The position numbers were made by a program, and so were the translations under genes. A DNA stretch of 64,000 nt from Megamerina dolium (lineage: Eukaryota; Arthropoda; Insecta; Diptera; Megamerinidae): assembly GCA_963854835.1 (NCBI GenBank), contig OY978525.1, positions 24,017,253 through 24,081,252 on the forward strand. The letters are read 5' to 3'. Positions within the stretch are counted from its first letter, which is position 1, and the number at the start of each line of letters is the position of its first letter. The notes under the pieces were generated by a model. The model had not been told where the DNA came from. It saw nothing but the letters and a program-made list of their open reading frames with translations, and did no database searches. Shown piece by piece: positions 34,280 to 44,567 of this stretch.

Positions 34280-34880
34280 ATATTTTAAAATATTATTTTA
34301 TATTTATATTTATAATATTTTAAAATATTTTATATTTATATTTATAATATTTATAATAAATTTTTATAATATTATTTCGAATACTAGATTGGAAGCTTTC
34401 TAAAGTTATGAATATGATAATGCGCTTAAAATTTTTATTCCCAAAAAAAATATTTCAAAAACAAGGAAAACTGAAAATGAAAAATATTTATTAATCTAAA
34501 TTCCAATTAATAGAATAATGGCAATTTTGGTAAATCATAATTTTGGTTTAGGGAATTGGTTAGTCGAATAATATGATTAATCACAATTTTTGAACAAACA
34601 ATCGCACAATCCTAATATAGAGCGCTCCTTAGTTTGGACAAAGAACATAGAACATGCTCGTTGCGTCGATTTTGATTTGATTTTCGCCGATTTGACTTTC
34701 GGCGCAAAACTTCCCTCTTTTTCTGATTGCCTACTTTTCTATTTATTTCGCTCGCACAGTGCGCCTGGGCAGGCCAATGTGGGCAGGCACTAAGGTTTTG
34801 TCTCGGGTAACTGGCACTTAAGCAAACTGAAACAAATTATCTAAAGCCCGTATGACACTTCTCTTTTTCTGCATTTCTAA

Positions 34881-35523
34881 GTGCCTGTTCACATTGGCTT
34901 GCCCAGACGCAACTGTGCGAGCGAGATAGGTAGAAAAGTAGACAGTAAGAAAGTGATGGAAGTTTTGCGCCGAAAATCCAATCCAAAATTAAAAATCGGC
35001 GCAACGACCTATCTTCTATGTCCAAAGTATTCCGATTATGACAATTATGCTCACAAATTTTTAAACGTTGAAGCGATAACATCAATCAGAAGCGTTCTAT
35101 ATTAGGGTTCTGCGATTAATTGTTTGTTCAAAAAGTCTGATTAATTAAATTATTCGACAAATCAATTCGCTTGATCAAAATTATGATTTATCAAAATTGA
35201 AATTATTCGATTAATCAGAATTTTGATTAATCGCAATCATTTTCATGTTTATTTTTTCTTTATTTATGAAATATTTGAAATATTATCAATATTTTGAAAA
35301 TTTTTTTAGAATAATTTCTATTTTGAATATTTGATTAATCGAATACTTTGATTAATCAATATTTCTGAACAAACGATTAATTGCACAGCCCTACTTTATT
35401 CAAAAATTCCAATTCCACTGTAGCATTTTATTTGAAATAAAACCGGCGAAATTGCACTAATGTGAACACAGATAGATAGATGTGAACGCTCATAGATATG
35501 GGAAATCTAATGTAAACAGGCAC
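34881..35523 (-). mobile_element. MITE B, inverted copy of MITE A
   Basis: A 643-bp non-coding element whose reverse complement aligns along most of its length with MITE A. Terminal repeats: GTGCCTGTTCACATTGGC at the left, and the complement of AATGTAAACAGGCAC at the right. TAA flanks both ends (34878-34880 and 35524-35526). It is separated from MITE A by 84 bp, so A and B form a large imperfect inverted repeat. No ORF of note. Confidence 0.82.
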
Positions 35524-35582
35524 TAATGCATTATAAAGCGCAAAATGTCACTGATGATAAACATTTATACTAATTACGTTGA

Positions 35583-35794
35583 AATTGTCAAATTTTGACA
35601 AATTCTGAAGGCGGAAAACACAACATCTTAACATCTTAGCTAACGAGCACGCACACATCAAGCATACAAGCATTATAAACAATTTTAATTTAAATTAAAT
35701 ATTAATTTAATATACCAATTGTTTATATTACATTAAACATCAAAGATAAAAAATTCAACTTCATATTCACTATGCTTACAAAACAAATACATAC
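35583..35794 (+). repeat. Dispersed AT-rich repeat, copy 1 of 3
   Basis: Shares GAGCACGCACACATCAAGCA, ATATACCAATTGTTTA and ATTCAACTTCATATTC blocks with 59598-59755 and, inverted, with 45135-45345. The left end has GAAGGCGGAAAACAC, which resembles the inverted right end near 59865, so it may be a MITE with weak terminal repeats. It is truncated on the right by an LTR insertion. Confidence 0.5.
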
Positions 35795-35984
35795 TGTAAC
35801 GTTTTTATTTTGTGAGCGTTTAATTCTATTTGAATTAAACTTGTTCGATCACTGGATTCTGTTAATAATAATTGCAACACTTATTTTGTACAACTATATA
35901 CAACAATAATTTATTTAATCAACTCTAGTTACAATAAACTATTTACAATAACTCTTTTAATGCACTTGCAACTTTTGCCTCTAA

Positions 35985-36947
35985 TAGCCTAGACAGACGG
36001 CAGCCTAATTCCGGATTACCGGCGCACTTAATCCGAATAAAATAATAACCTGACAGACGGAAGTATTGCGGATTAACTAAACGGTTGATTGCTGTTTTAT
36101 TAGGTCTGTCCACTTACATTACTTACTTACTTACTTATGTGGCCATAACAACCGAATATCGATTTAGGCCGAAAATAACATGCTTCGCCAGCCATCTCTG
36201 TTCTTCGCTAGCTGGCGTCAGTTAGAAATTCCAAGCGCCGTCAGGTTCTCCAGTACTTGGTCTTTCCACCGGAGGTTTGGTCTTCCTCTTCTGCGCCGTC
36301 CTCCCGCGGGTTCCGAATATAACACCTTCTTAGCTGGAGCGTGTTCTTCCATTCGCTCGACATGACCTAGCCAGCACAGCCGCTGGATTTTGATGCGCTT
36401 TACTATGTCAATATCGGCATACAGCTCGTACAGCTCATGGTTGTACCTTATTCGTTACTAGCCACCAACGCAAATAGGTCCAAAGATCTTGCGTAGGACT
36501 TTTCTCTCGAAAACTCTAAGCATTCGCTCATCTGAGGTGGAAATTACATTACTATCACTATCAATTTCTGTCATCTATCACTCTCGATATGAGAAAATCT
36601 ACAAGATGTACGTGAACTGAAAACTATCAGAAACTTGTAAATTGATATTCAAGTTTCAATTGATAATTGACAGCTGGATTTATTTGTTCGCCAACACTTT
36701 TCATGTTGAAAACTGTTAACAATTGTTGAAAGTTTTTTGTTAGCGAACACACTTAATATTTTGTAAAATGGATGGAGAAAAATTCACAATAAACAATTTT
36801 CAGCAGTGTTGCCATCGCAAATTGCCCTAATCCTCTTTTATTTTGAGAATTAACTCATAGAGTTTATGCGGATTAACTGCAGTTAATGCCCGAGTTAATT
36901 CGAATTAACTCGGTAATCCGGAATTAGGCTGCCGTCGGTCTAGGCTA
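35985..36947. mobile_element. MITE with 37-bp TIRs and TAA duplication
   Basis: 963 bp. The left end is TAGCCTAGACAGACGGCAGC, and the right end is its near-perfect complement (one mismatch over about 37 bp, GACAGACGG versus GACCGACGG). Choosing symmetrical ends leaves TAA duplicated (35982-35984 and 36948-36950), and the reconstructed empty site matches LTR sequence seen in other copies. Non-coding apart from an RTE fragment nested inside. Superfamily PIF/Harbinger is suggested by TAA only. Confidence 0.85.
36120..36545 (-). mobile_element. 5'-truncated RTE-like LINE 3' end inside the MITE
   Basis: Reverse complement of the terminal part of the RTE copy at 57790-59590, ending in GGCCACATAAGTAAGTAAGT. 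The tetranucleotide tail lies at the left. Flanks share TTACATTACT (about 36115-36124 and 36545-36554), a probable target duplication. Confidence 0.8.
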
Positions 36948-37207
36948 TAATACTGTATCGATATTTGCGCAATCACGTTCGGGTTTCTATTGATTTGAAT
37001 TTGTCAACACTGCATTTGTGAACACTCACTCTCCCTCTTGATGATCCGTGCGCATAGTGCACACATATATCCCATTCCATGACTGCTGCTGGCGAGGAGT
37101 AATCGGTGTTGACATAATCGGCATGAACAAGCAAGGAATCCTGGGGTCTTGGACCGCATGTCACTGTTGATAACTATGTTTTTGAAGTACTGAAGTACTT
37201 TGTCTAT

Positions 37208-37485
37208 TGTTGAACAACAATAATTTTTGTTGTCGACAACGAAATTTACTGTCTCACACCAGCTGTGGTTTTTTAACAATTAAATTTAATATCATATTTC
37301 AATTTTATAAGAGCATACAAATCAACGGTTTACACAGTTGTATCAATATGTATGTACTAAATAGAGATGTATTCATAGTTAGTCTATTGCAATAGTAATA
37401 TAATATAATTCACAATAATAATATAATTAGATACTTATAATAATAGAACTTCATTATAACTTATATATAGGTATATGGCCAAACA
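37208..37485 (-). repeat. 3' LTR of BEL/Pao element
   Basis: 278 bp, TGTTTGGCC...CAACA on the element strand. A purine-rich stretch (ACGGGGCCGGGA) just outside it serves as the likely polypurine tract. Confidence 0.93.
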
Positions 37486-37525
37486 TCCCGGCCCCGTTGA
37501 TATATTCATATATTAACAGCTGCCC

Positions 37526-40500
37526 TTATGGTAAAGGTGCCAATTTATGTATCGCACGTTTAATCGTTCCATTTTTCGTTTGAATATTGGCCACACGAAC
37601 CATGCCATCTTTTCCAACAATGACATCTACTATTCTGCCTAGCAACCATTTCTGTGGAGGCAGGTTGTCTTCGTGAACAATAACCATTGAACCAACCTCT
37701 ACGTTTTGTTGGGGCTTGAGCCATTTGGCCCTGGCTTGCAGCCCGAGGAGGTAATCTCTGCGGAACACAGACCAAAATCGCCCTTTTAGATAGCAGATAC
37801 GTTGCCATCGTTTTGAATACGTCAGAACTTCGTGTTCTATAGTAGGTTCGGGTATGGCCTTTAAAGAGCACCCGATTAATAAATGCGCTGGCGTGAGCGC
37901 CTCGCCGTCGCTGGGATCTTCTGACATTGGAGCGATCGGCCTTGAATTTAAAATGGCCTCTATTTCGACCAAGACGGTTGACAATTCCTCGATCGTTAGG
38001 TTGGCGTGCGCGACGGTGCGATAAAAAAGATTCTTCATGGATTTGACGGCCGCTTCCCACAGGCCTCCGAAATGAGGGGCGCGCGGCGGGATGAATTCGA
38101 AAGTCACGCCTCTCTCTGCTACGAAATTGAGTATTTTGTTCTGACTCTGCTCTCCGAAAAACACGTCGTTCAGCTCTTTCAGCTTTGCATTGGCTCCCAC
38201 GAAATTTGTAGCGTTGTCGCACATAACCTTCTCTGGAAGACCTCTCCTTCCGATGAACCTTTTAAAACAAGAAATGAAAGCGTTAGTGGACAAATCAGAA
38301 ACAGCTTCGATGTGAACAGCCTTTGACGAAAACCAAACGAATATAGCTACATATGTCTTATAAGGAGGTCTACCACGAATTCTATATGACGTGTATATCG
38401 GACCACAAAAATCTACTCCGGTTATCAAAAATGGTCGCACTGATAAAAGTCGGTCTCTAGGTAGATTCCCCATAATTTGTGTCATTAATCTAGGCTTGTA
38501 CCTAAAACAATGTATGCAATTGCGAACTACATTACGAGCCACTTCTCTTGAATTTATTGACCATATTTTCAGCCGCATTATACCAATTAGAGCTCGTGGA
38601 CCTGCATGACAATTTGACAAATGCAAATGGGTGGCATACAGAGTTACGAATCGGGACTTAGGCATCAATAAAGGATGCTTAGTATCATAAGGTAGTGGGG
38701 CATTCAGTAATCTGCCACCAACACGCACTAAAGTAAATTTTCTGCCATTTTCTTCAAATTCGTGCAGAAACGGATTTAATTGTTGGAGTTGTTTGCTTAA
38801 TAACAATGAGCTTTTCATACATTTTATTTGTTCAGCGTATTCCTCATGCTGAATTATTTCGATGACTTTGAAAAATGATAGCTCAAGTTCTTTTGCTGTA
38901 ATTGGTTGTTCTGTATGCCCATTTTTGATCGGCTTTATAAATCGATAAACATATGCAAGTGTTCGCAATATTTTCATGTACGTCGACGAATTTTCAATTA
39001 TTTCGTAGATTATGTTACGTTCTTTTTCAACAACTAGTACGATCGCTTTAGACTTGCGCATTTCTGACGATGACAATGTTTCTGCGGGCTCAAAGTGAGC
39101 ATTTACCGGCCAATTATCTTCCTCCTCCATTAAAAATGTAGGACCATCAAACCATATAGACTGGCATAGCTCATCGACATTGCAACTTCGCGATACAATA
39201 TCCGCAGGGTTCTGAGCAGTTGGAACGTGCCTCCATGTAGCTTTATTCGCCACTTCTTGAATGTCCGATACCCTATTCCCAACAAAAGTTGATAATGTGG
39301 ATGGGTGCTTTTTAAGCCAGTATAACACAATTTCTGAATCGCTCCAAAAAATTACCTTTTCTGCGTATGGCAATAAAATTGGCTCTATAATTTTCCACAC
39401 TTTTGCTAACAAGTGAGCGGCACAAAGCTCAAGTCTTGGAAGAGTTTTAGTTTTAAGTGGAGCAACTTTCGACTTGGCTGTAAACAGTATGGACTTGTAA
39501 TTACTACCACATTTGCTACGTATATATATACAACAACCATATGCACGCATAGATGCATCAGCGAAACCGTGAATTTGAACTGTTGATAACGAAGAAATAT
39601 TCACGTATCGAGGAACATGTATCTCTGGGATTTTTCGGAAGTTTTTTTTAAAGATCTCCCAGCTTGTAGCCACCGACATTGGAACTGATTCATCCCAGTC
39701 TAACTTTAGCAACCACAATTCTTGCAGCAATATTTTTGCTTTTGTAATAACTGGGCATAGAAGCCCCAATGGGTCAAACAACCGGGAAGACACCGACAAA
39801 ATATTGCGCTTAGTAGCCTTCAAAGTATCAAAATTTGCTACGAGATTAAAATTAAGCTTATCACTTTTCGGATGCCAAACTATACCTAGAGTTTTAGTGG
39901 TTTCGGTGTCGTTAAATGTGATTTCTTTTTTAACATTGTCGCTATTATTGAGAACCTGGTGGTTAGAATACCATTTCGCCAACTTAAAGCCAGCTGAATC
40001 GAGAATTTTTGTTATATTATATTGAATGCTTTCAAGCTCCTCCAATGTTTCAGCACCTGACAATAAATCGTCCACATAGAAGTCCTCGTGTATAACCCTT
40101 GAAATCGCACGCATTTCTCTATTAATATTACCAAGTTCATTTAAGCACCGAATAGCCAAGAACGGTGCTGGTGCAGTGCCATATGTTATTGTGTTTAGTT
40201 TGTATATTTGTATAGGCATGTTTGGATGTTTCCGCCACAAAATAAGCTGAAATTGTCGGTCTGCTTCATGGACTTGTACTTGTCTATACATTTTTGTAAT
40301 ATCTGCCGTAATGGCAAATTTACGACAACGAAATTTCAATAAATTTATATAGAGCTTTGGTTGAATAGTTGGGCCGACCATTAGAGTATCGTTCAATGAG
40401 ATATTGGATGATGTTTTACATGAGGCATCAAACACAACTCTTAACTTGGTTGTCAAACTCTCAGGCCTTATGACAACTTGGTGTGGTATGAAATAATGTG

Positions 40501-42733
40501 GCCCTGTCGGAATTATGTTTTCCGTTTTAGACATGTGGCCTAACGACAAATATTCGATCATAAAATTATTATACATTTCTTTGACATCAGGTGTTCTCAT
40601 AAGCCTACGCTCAAGTGACAAAAATCGTCGTTTTGCCGTTTCGTATGAGGCTCCGAGTGCTGACGAATTCATTTTAAATGGCAACCGAACTTCAAAACGA
40701 CCAGTTGGTAATCGCTTGGTACTCTTCATAAAATGTTGTTCGCAACTCATTTGTTCTTTCGTAAACTTTTTGGATGTGCTTGGTACTTCTTCTATTTCCC
40801 AAAACTTATGCACAATAGCATCTAAAGAAGCCAACTGAATATCGCTTTTTTTATTTACTAAATTGCATGCTCCACTTTTCGAATTTTCAAGTGATTTATA
40901 CCGACCAGAAACTATCCAACCAAGCAACGTCTTTTGCAATGTTGGCAACGAATCGTTTAATTTTATTTGACCGATTGATAAAAGTTCGAAAAATATATCG
41001 GCACCAATTAACAAATCAATTTTTTGTCTTTTATTAAAGTTGGGATCTGCCAGCTCAATATTCCCCGGGACTTGCCATGAGTCAACGGGTAAATTAACTT
41101 CAGGTTGGTAACTCGAGATGGACTTTATGACCCAAAAATCTGCTTGAAACTTGTAGTCATTAACTCTTGATTCTACAATAGTATTAACTTTATGTCGTAA
41201 GTTCGCATTTAACTCCCCAATACCCGATAAATTTAGATCTTTAAATTCTCGTTTTAAATGTAATTTCTGTGCACAATCTTCACTCATGAAATTTATTTGT
41301 GATCCAGAGTCTAAAAGCGCTCTTACTAGGTGGGTACTTCCATAGCGATCTTTTATTCTAACTATAGCTGTAGCCAATACAACGACATCATCTGTATTCG
41401 AGACATGGTGTGAAGAACGCTGGAACGATTGTTGTGGAGTATCATTGGCAGTAGCAGATGTTGATGGTAACACAGATAACTGATTATCGAAGCGATTTGA
41501 TTGCTGCTGCACCTCATATTTATGCAGCAGAGTGTGATGAGGACGTTGACAAACTCGACAATGAGATCGAGAACAATTCCGGACCGAGTGTCCTTTCTTT
41601 AAGCAATTTATACAATTTCCAGATTTTTTTACAAAATCAAACCGTTTACCAACGGTCAATGCAGCGAAAGAGTTGCAACTATGTATTGAATGCCCATTCA
41701 ATTTACAAAAAATGCATTGATTTTCCAAACCACTCGCAGCAACTGCAAATGATGTTTTGTATTCATTTTTCTTGTTATTATGCGATTTAATTCTATGAGG
41801 ATTCTGTTGCTCAGAACTGTCGTATCTATTCGACCTGTCGTCATTTACTTCGAGTGATTGGCATCGACGAATTAGCAATTTCGAGCAGTCGTTCCATGAA
41901 GGAAGGGTGGAGTAATCCAACTGATCGTTCCATCTCGATTTTGTAGCTGGATCAACTTTTGATAGTACCAGTTGAATGAGTAATGCATTTGTTATATCCA
42001 TCTCTGTACCCAATGATAGCAACGAATCGTAAATTGCGGATACAGTGTCAACCACATTTCTAAGCGCTGAAGCATTTGGTTTGGTCATTTTTGGAATGTC
42101 AAATAACTGCTCGATATTATCAAAAAATATCAAACCTTTTTTATCGTATCGTTCTGCTAAACGATCCAATGCTTTCTTATAATTGGCTTCTGTGACTTGG
42201 AATGCTTTTACCGTTCTGAGCGCGTCACCCGATAAACAACTCAACAAATGATTAAATTTTTCAATTGTCGCTAGATGTGGCTCATCATGGACCAAGTTAT
42301 TGAATGAGCTTATAAAATTTTTGTACTCCGCGTACTTTCCACTAAATGTCGGTAATTTCAGATTCGGAAGACGAGACGATTGAGGCGTGGTAATACCAAG
42401 TGTACTCTCCAACATTGGACTCTCTCGACGCTTATATTGCCCCATAAGCTGAATAAGCCTCGATTTAGCACTTATGCAAAGATCCTCGATATCGCCTCTT
42501 CGGTCATCGTCAGGATCCTCCCTCTCGATCTTGGTTTGGTATGCCATTATTTGTTTAATATAAGAATCTAAGATTTCTAGCCGGCATTCCAAATCTATAA
42601 CATTCCAAGTTACCGTTGGATTATCAAGCATGTTTTTGATACGTGTTATATTACCACGCGCTGTTGCTCTTTGCTGTCTTAAAGTACTCGGCTTTTGAAC
42701 AGAAGCTGCTTCATCGCTCAAACTTCCAGGCAT
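37526..42733 (-). CDS. BEL/Pao Gag-Pol polyprotein
   Basis: 1735 residues without a stop. Order: Gag-like N-terminus with the LKLPTFSGKYAEYKNF block (about 125); CCHC/CHC knuckles (CIFCKLNGHSIHSC, CINCLKKGHSVRNC, about 340-395); aspartic protease (LLDSGSQINFMSE, about 473); Pao-type reverse transcriptase (RVVFDASCK at about 765, VDDLLSGA at about 888); RNase H (about 1060-1190); integrase zinc region (NCHAGPRALI, about 1375; CIHCFRYKP); integrase core with DFCGPIYT (about 1444), CDNATNFVGA (about 1508) and HFGGLWEAAVKSM (about 1556); and a C-terminal domain (WLLGRIVDVI). All expected catalytic residues I could locate are present. Single-ORF organisation is normal for the family. No envelope gene. 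Confidence 0.95.
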   Translation of the reverse strand: MPGSLSDEAASVQKPSTLRQQRATARGNITRIKNMLDNPTVTWNVIDLECRLEILDSYIKQIMAYQTKIEREDPDDDRRGDIEDLCISAKSRLIQLMGQYKRRESPMLESTLGITTPQSSRLPNLKLPTFSGKYAEYKNFISSFNNLVHDEPHLATIEKFNHLLSCLSGDALRTVKAFQVTEANYKKALDRLAERYDKKGLIFFDNIEQLFDIPKMTKPNASALRNVVDTVSAIYDSLLSLGTEMDITNALLIQLVLSKVDPATKSRWNDQLDYSTLPSWNDCSKLLIRRCQSLEVNDDRSNRYDSSEQQNPHRIKSHNNKKNEYKTSFAVAASGLENQCIFCKLNGHSIHSCNSFAALTVGKRFDFVKKSGNCINCLKKGHSVRNCSRSHCRVCQRPHHTLLHKYEVQQQSNRFDNQLSVLPSTSATANDTPQQSFQRSSHHVSNTDDVVVLATAIVRIKDRYGSTHLVRALLDSGSQINFMSEDCAQKLHLKREFKDLNLSGIGELNANLRHKVNTIVESRVNDYKFQADFWVIKSISSYQPEVNLPVDSWQVPGNIELADPNFNKRQKIDLLIGADIFFELLSIGQIKLNDSLPTLQKTLLGWIVSGRYKSLENSKSGACNLVNKKSDIQLASLDAIVHKFWEIEEVPSTSKKFTKEQMSCEQHFMKSTKRLPTGRFEVRLPFKMNSSALGASYETAKRRFLSLERRLMRTPDVKEMYNNFMIEYLSLGHMSKTENIIPTGPHYFIPHQVVIRPESLTTKLRVVFDASCKTSSNISLNDTLMVGPTIQPKLYINLLKFRCRKFAITADITKMYRQVQVHEADRQFQLILWRKHPNMPIQIYKLNTITYGTAPAPFLAIRCLNELGNINREMRAISRVIHEDFYVDDLLSGAETLEELESIQYNITKILDSAGFKLAKWYSNHQVLNNSDNVKKEITFNDTETTKTLGIVWHPKSDKLNFNLVANFDTLKATKRNILSVSSRLFDPLGLLCPVITKAKILLQELWLLKLDWDESVPMSVATSWEIFKKNFRKIPEIHVPRYVNISSLSTVQIHGFADASMRAYGCCIYIRSKCGSNYKSILFTAKSKVAPLKTKTLPRLELCAAHLLAKVWKIIEPILLPYAEKVIFWSDSEIVLYWLKKHPSTLSTFVGNRVSDIQEVANKATWRHVPTAQNPADIVSRSCNVDELCQSIWFDGPTFLMEEEDNWPVNAHFEPAETLSSSEMRKSKAIVLVVEKERNIIYEIIENSSTYMKILRTLAYVYRFIKPIKNGHTEQPITAKELELSFFKVIEIIQHEEYAEQIKCMKSSLLLSKQLQQLNPFLHEFEENGRKFTLVRVGGRLLNAPLPYDTKHPLLMPKSRFVTLYATHLHLSNCHAGPRALIGIMRLKIWSINSREVARNVVRNCIHCFRYKPRLMTQIMGNLPRDRLLSVRPFLITGVDFCGPIYTSYRIRGRPPYKTYVAIFVWFSSKAVHIEAVSDLSTNAFISCFKRFIGRRGLPEKVMCDNATNFVGANAKLKELNDVFFGEQSQNKILNFVAERGVTFEFIPPRAPHFGGLWEAAVKSMKNLFYRTVAHANLTIEELSTVLVEIEAILNSRPIAPMSEDPSDGEALTPAHLLIGCSLKAIPEPTIEHEVLTYSKRWQRICYLKGRFWSVFRRDYLLGLQARAKWLKPQQNVEVGSMVIVHEDNLPPQKWLLGRIVDVIVGKDGMVRVANIQTKNGTIKRAIHKLAPLP

Positions 42734-43324
42734 GATCGTAATTATTTAGTAATTTATTACGTTTAATAAATGTTTACATCCGGTCAGCTATAAGACCTCC
42801 AAGATGAGGAAGTACCAACAATATTGAATCTAGTCGAATACAATTTGTTTCCAAATGTTCAATTTAATTCAAGCAAATAGTTAGACAATCTCGATTTAAT
42901 TACAAAATGACGAATTAACCAGCACCCTATAATATTTTCTAGATAGCGAAGCAACCCAGCAATTAAAAAAGAAAAACAATTTACGTATTGTTCAATGTGC
43001 TTTTATTTATTTATTTAAAAAACGAAATCTTTCCTTTTGGTTAACTTAATATGGCAATCATCAACAATGTACGTATTTATTAGATATACGTTTGGTACCA
43101 CACTCAAAACTCCAATGTATAGTGTATGTGTATATGTGTTTACGTTGTATATTCACAACAATAACACCAACAATTGTCGCGGCAACTTTAAACTTCAAAA
43201 TTCAAACCAAAAAACCAAATTGTGTCTGACAATATCTTTATAGATGCACAAACAATTATCATTCAAGGCGCAATGGATTGAATGGTTTATAAATGTTAAT
43301 GTACCAAGCACAACAGAGGTATAA

Positions 43325-43697
43325 CAACGAGAACGATTCATATGATCGATATGTTTTTATAATTTAATGGTTTTCAAACTGTTAATATACTAGCAATCAA
43401 CAGATTGAGAGCGACGACAACGATTCATATGATCAATATGTATTAGTAATGTAAGGATTTTCAAACTGTTAATATACTAGCAATTAACGAGTGAGAGCGA
43501 CGACAACGATTTATATGATCAATATGTATTAGTAATGTAAGGATTTTCAAACTGTTAATATACTAGCAATTAACAGAGTGAGAGCGACGACAACGATTCA
43601 TATGATCAATATGTATTAGTAATGTAAGGATTTTCAAACTGTTAATATTCTAGCAATCAACAGTGAGAGCGACTACAACGATCCATATGATCAATAT
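43325..43697. repeat. Tandem repeat of about 87 bp in the BEL leader
   Basis: About 4.3 contiguous units, each with ACGATTCATATGATCAATATG, TTTTCAAACTGTTAATAT and ACTAGCAAT, ending GAGAGCGACGACAACG. The two middle units are nearly identical and the outer ones diverge. A poly-T run follows (43700-43722). They lie in the 5' untranslated leader between primer site and Gag. Confidence 0.92.
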
Positions 43698-44547
43698 GCT
43701 TTTTTTTTTTTTTTTTTTTTTCGTTTTTTATTTCAATGGTTCCACAAACAAATAGCAGATAAAAATGTTCCCAACATTATGCAACTTACTGAAGAGAAAA
43801 CCGACATCAAATCCAACTGCACAATTAATGAGAATATGAACCCGAAGTTTCTACCAACACAGATGTACGTTCAAATTTTAAAATACAAGCAGTTTGGCTA
43901 GAAAGTGACGATAACAAATGCAATTGCACAACGTTTGATAATAATACCGTAAATTCGATATGTGCTCAACTAAAACTTCGTTCGTTCTTTTGAGAACTTG
44001 TTATCAGTGCAAATTGAATAAATGAATTTTCAGTGTTTTTCCAACTGCTACCACATTTATAGGAAATGTTTGTAGGCCATATATTTAATTGTTTAGCATA
44101 AACTTGCGAAATGTTCAAATAAAATTTCTTAATTTAGTAAAAAAATAGACTTGCGTCTAATTAACGGTTGCCCAGTTACTTTTCAAAACGGTCTTTATCA
44201 TTTGAACCGTAAATCAATGAATAACGTTATCGCAAATTTTATATTTTTCACTGATATATGTTTTATTAACCACAAGCTATTGTCTACTGAATTTATCATT
44301 TACAGTACCTTATTCATTCCTGATACTTTCATTTTTTGTTACCACTTTCCTTCGATGTACGCAGCCGACAACTCTCCTGATAGTCCTGAAGCCAGTCTTC
44401 GCTTGCTGATCCTAATGTTGAATCCTCGCAAGGCTCTTCTTCGCACAATTTTTTGGATCAGTCACTAACGTTCACTTTTTTATGTATGTTAGACTCTTAA
44501 GAAAATTAAACTTTAAACACAAAAAAAAATAAACTTTTCTTTTTAAG

Positions 44548-44566
44548 TCCCTGCTCGGGCGCCAAA
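44548..44566 (-). other. BEL primer binding site, tRNA-Lys-like
   Basis: On the element strand it reads TGGCGCCCGAGCAGGGACTT. This matches the complement of the tRNA-Lys(UUU) 3' end plus CCA with one difference (G for A), which would still pair as G-U. Confidence 0.75.
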
Positions 44567-44567
44567 A

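Larger units (their letters stand above)
28200..34790 (+). mobile_element. MITE A (TAA target), split by a Ty3/gypsy insertion
   Basis: Without the inserted LTR element and its ATAT duplication this is a non-coding element of about 785 bp. Terminal inverted repeats of about 24 bp: GTGTCTGTCCACATCGGCC at 28200, matching the complement of GGCCAATGTGGGCAGGCAC at the right end. Flanks are TAA (28197-28199 and 34791-34793), a target duplication typical of PIF/Harbinger-type elements. The interior has AATTAATCAAAATT-like palindromic runs. MITE B at 34881 is the same element in inverted orientation. Confidence 0.82.
35795..37005 (-). repeat. Partial Ty3/gypsy LTR interrupted by a MITE
   Basis: LTR sequence at 35795-35984 resumes after the inserted element at 36951 (TGTATCGATATTTGCGCAATC) and fades near 37005. 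The U3 part of the LTR is missing. Same family as the other LTRs but more diverged. Confidence 0.8.

Noticed and set aside
43325..43697. Regular repeats resembling a CRISPR array
   Set aside because: The 87-bp units are contiguous with no unique spacers, lie in a BEL leader, and the genome is eukaryotic.
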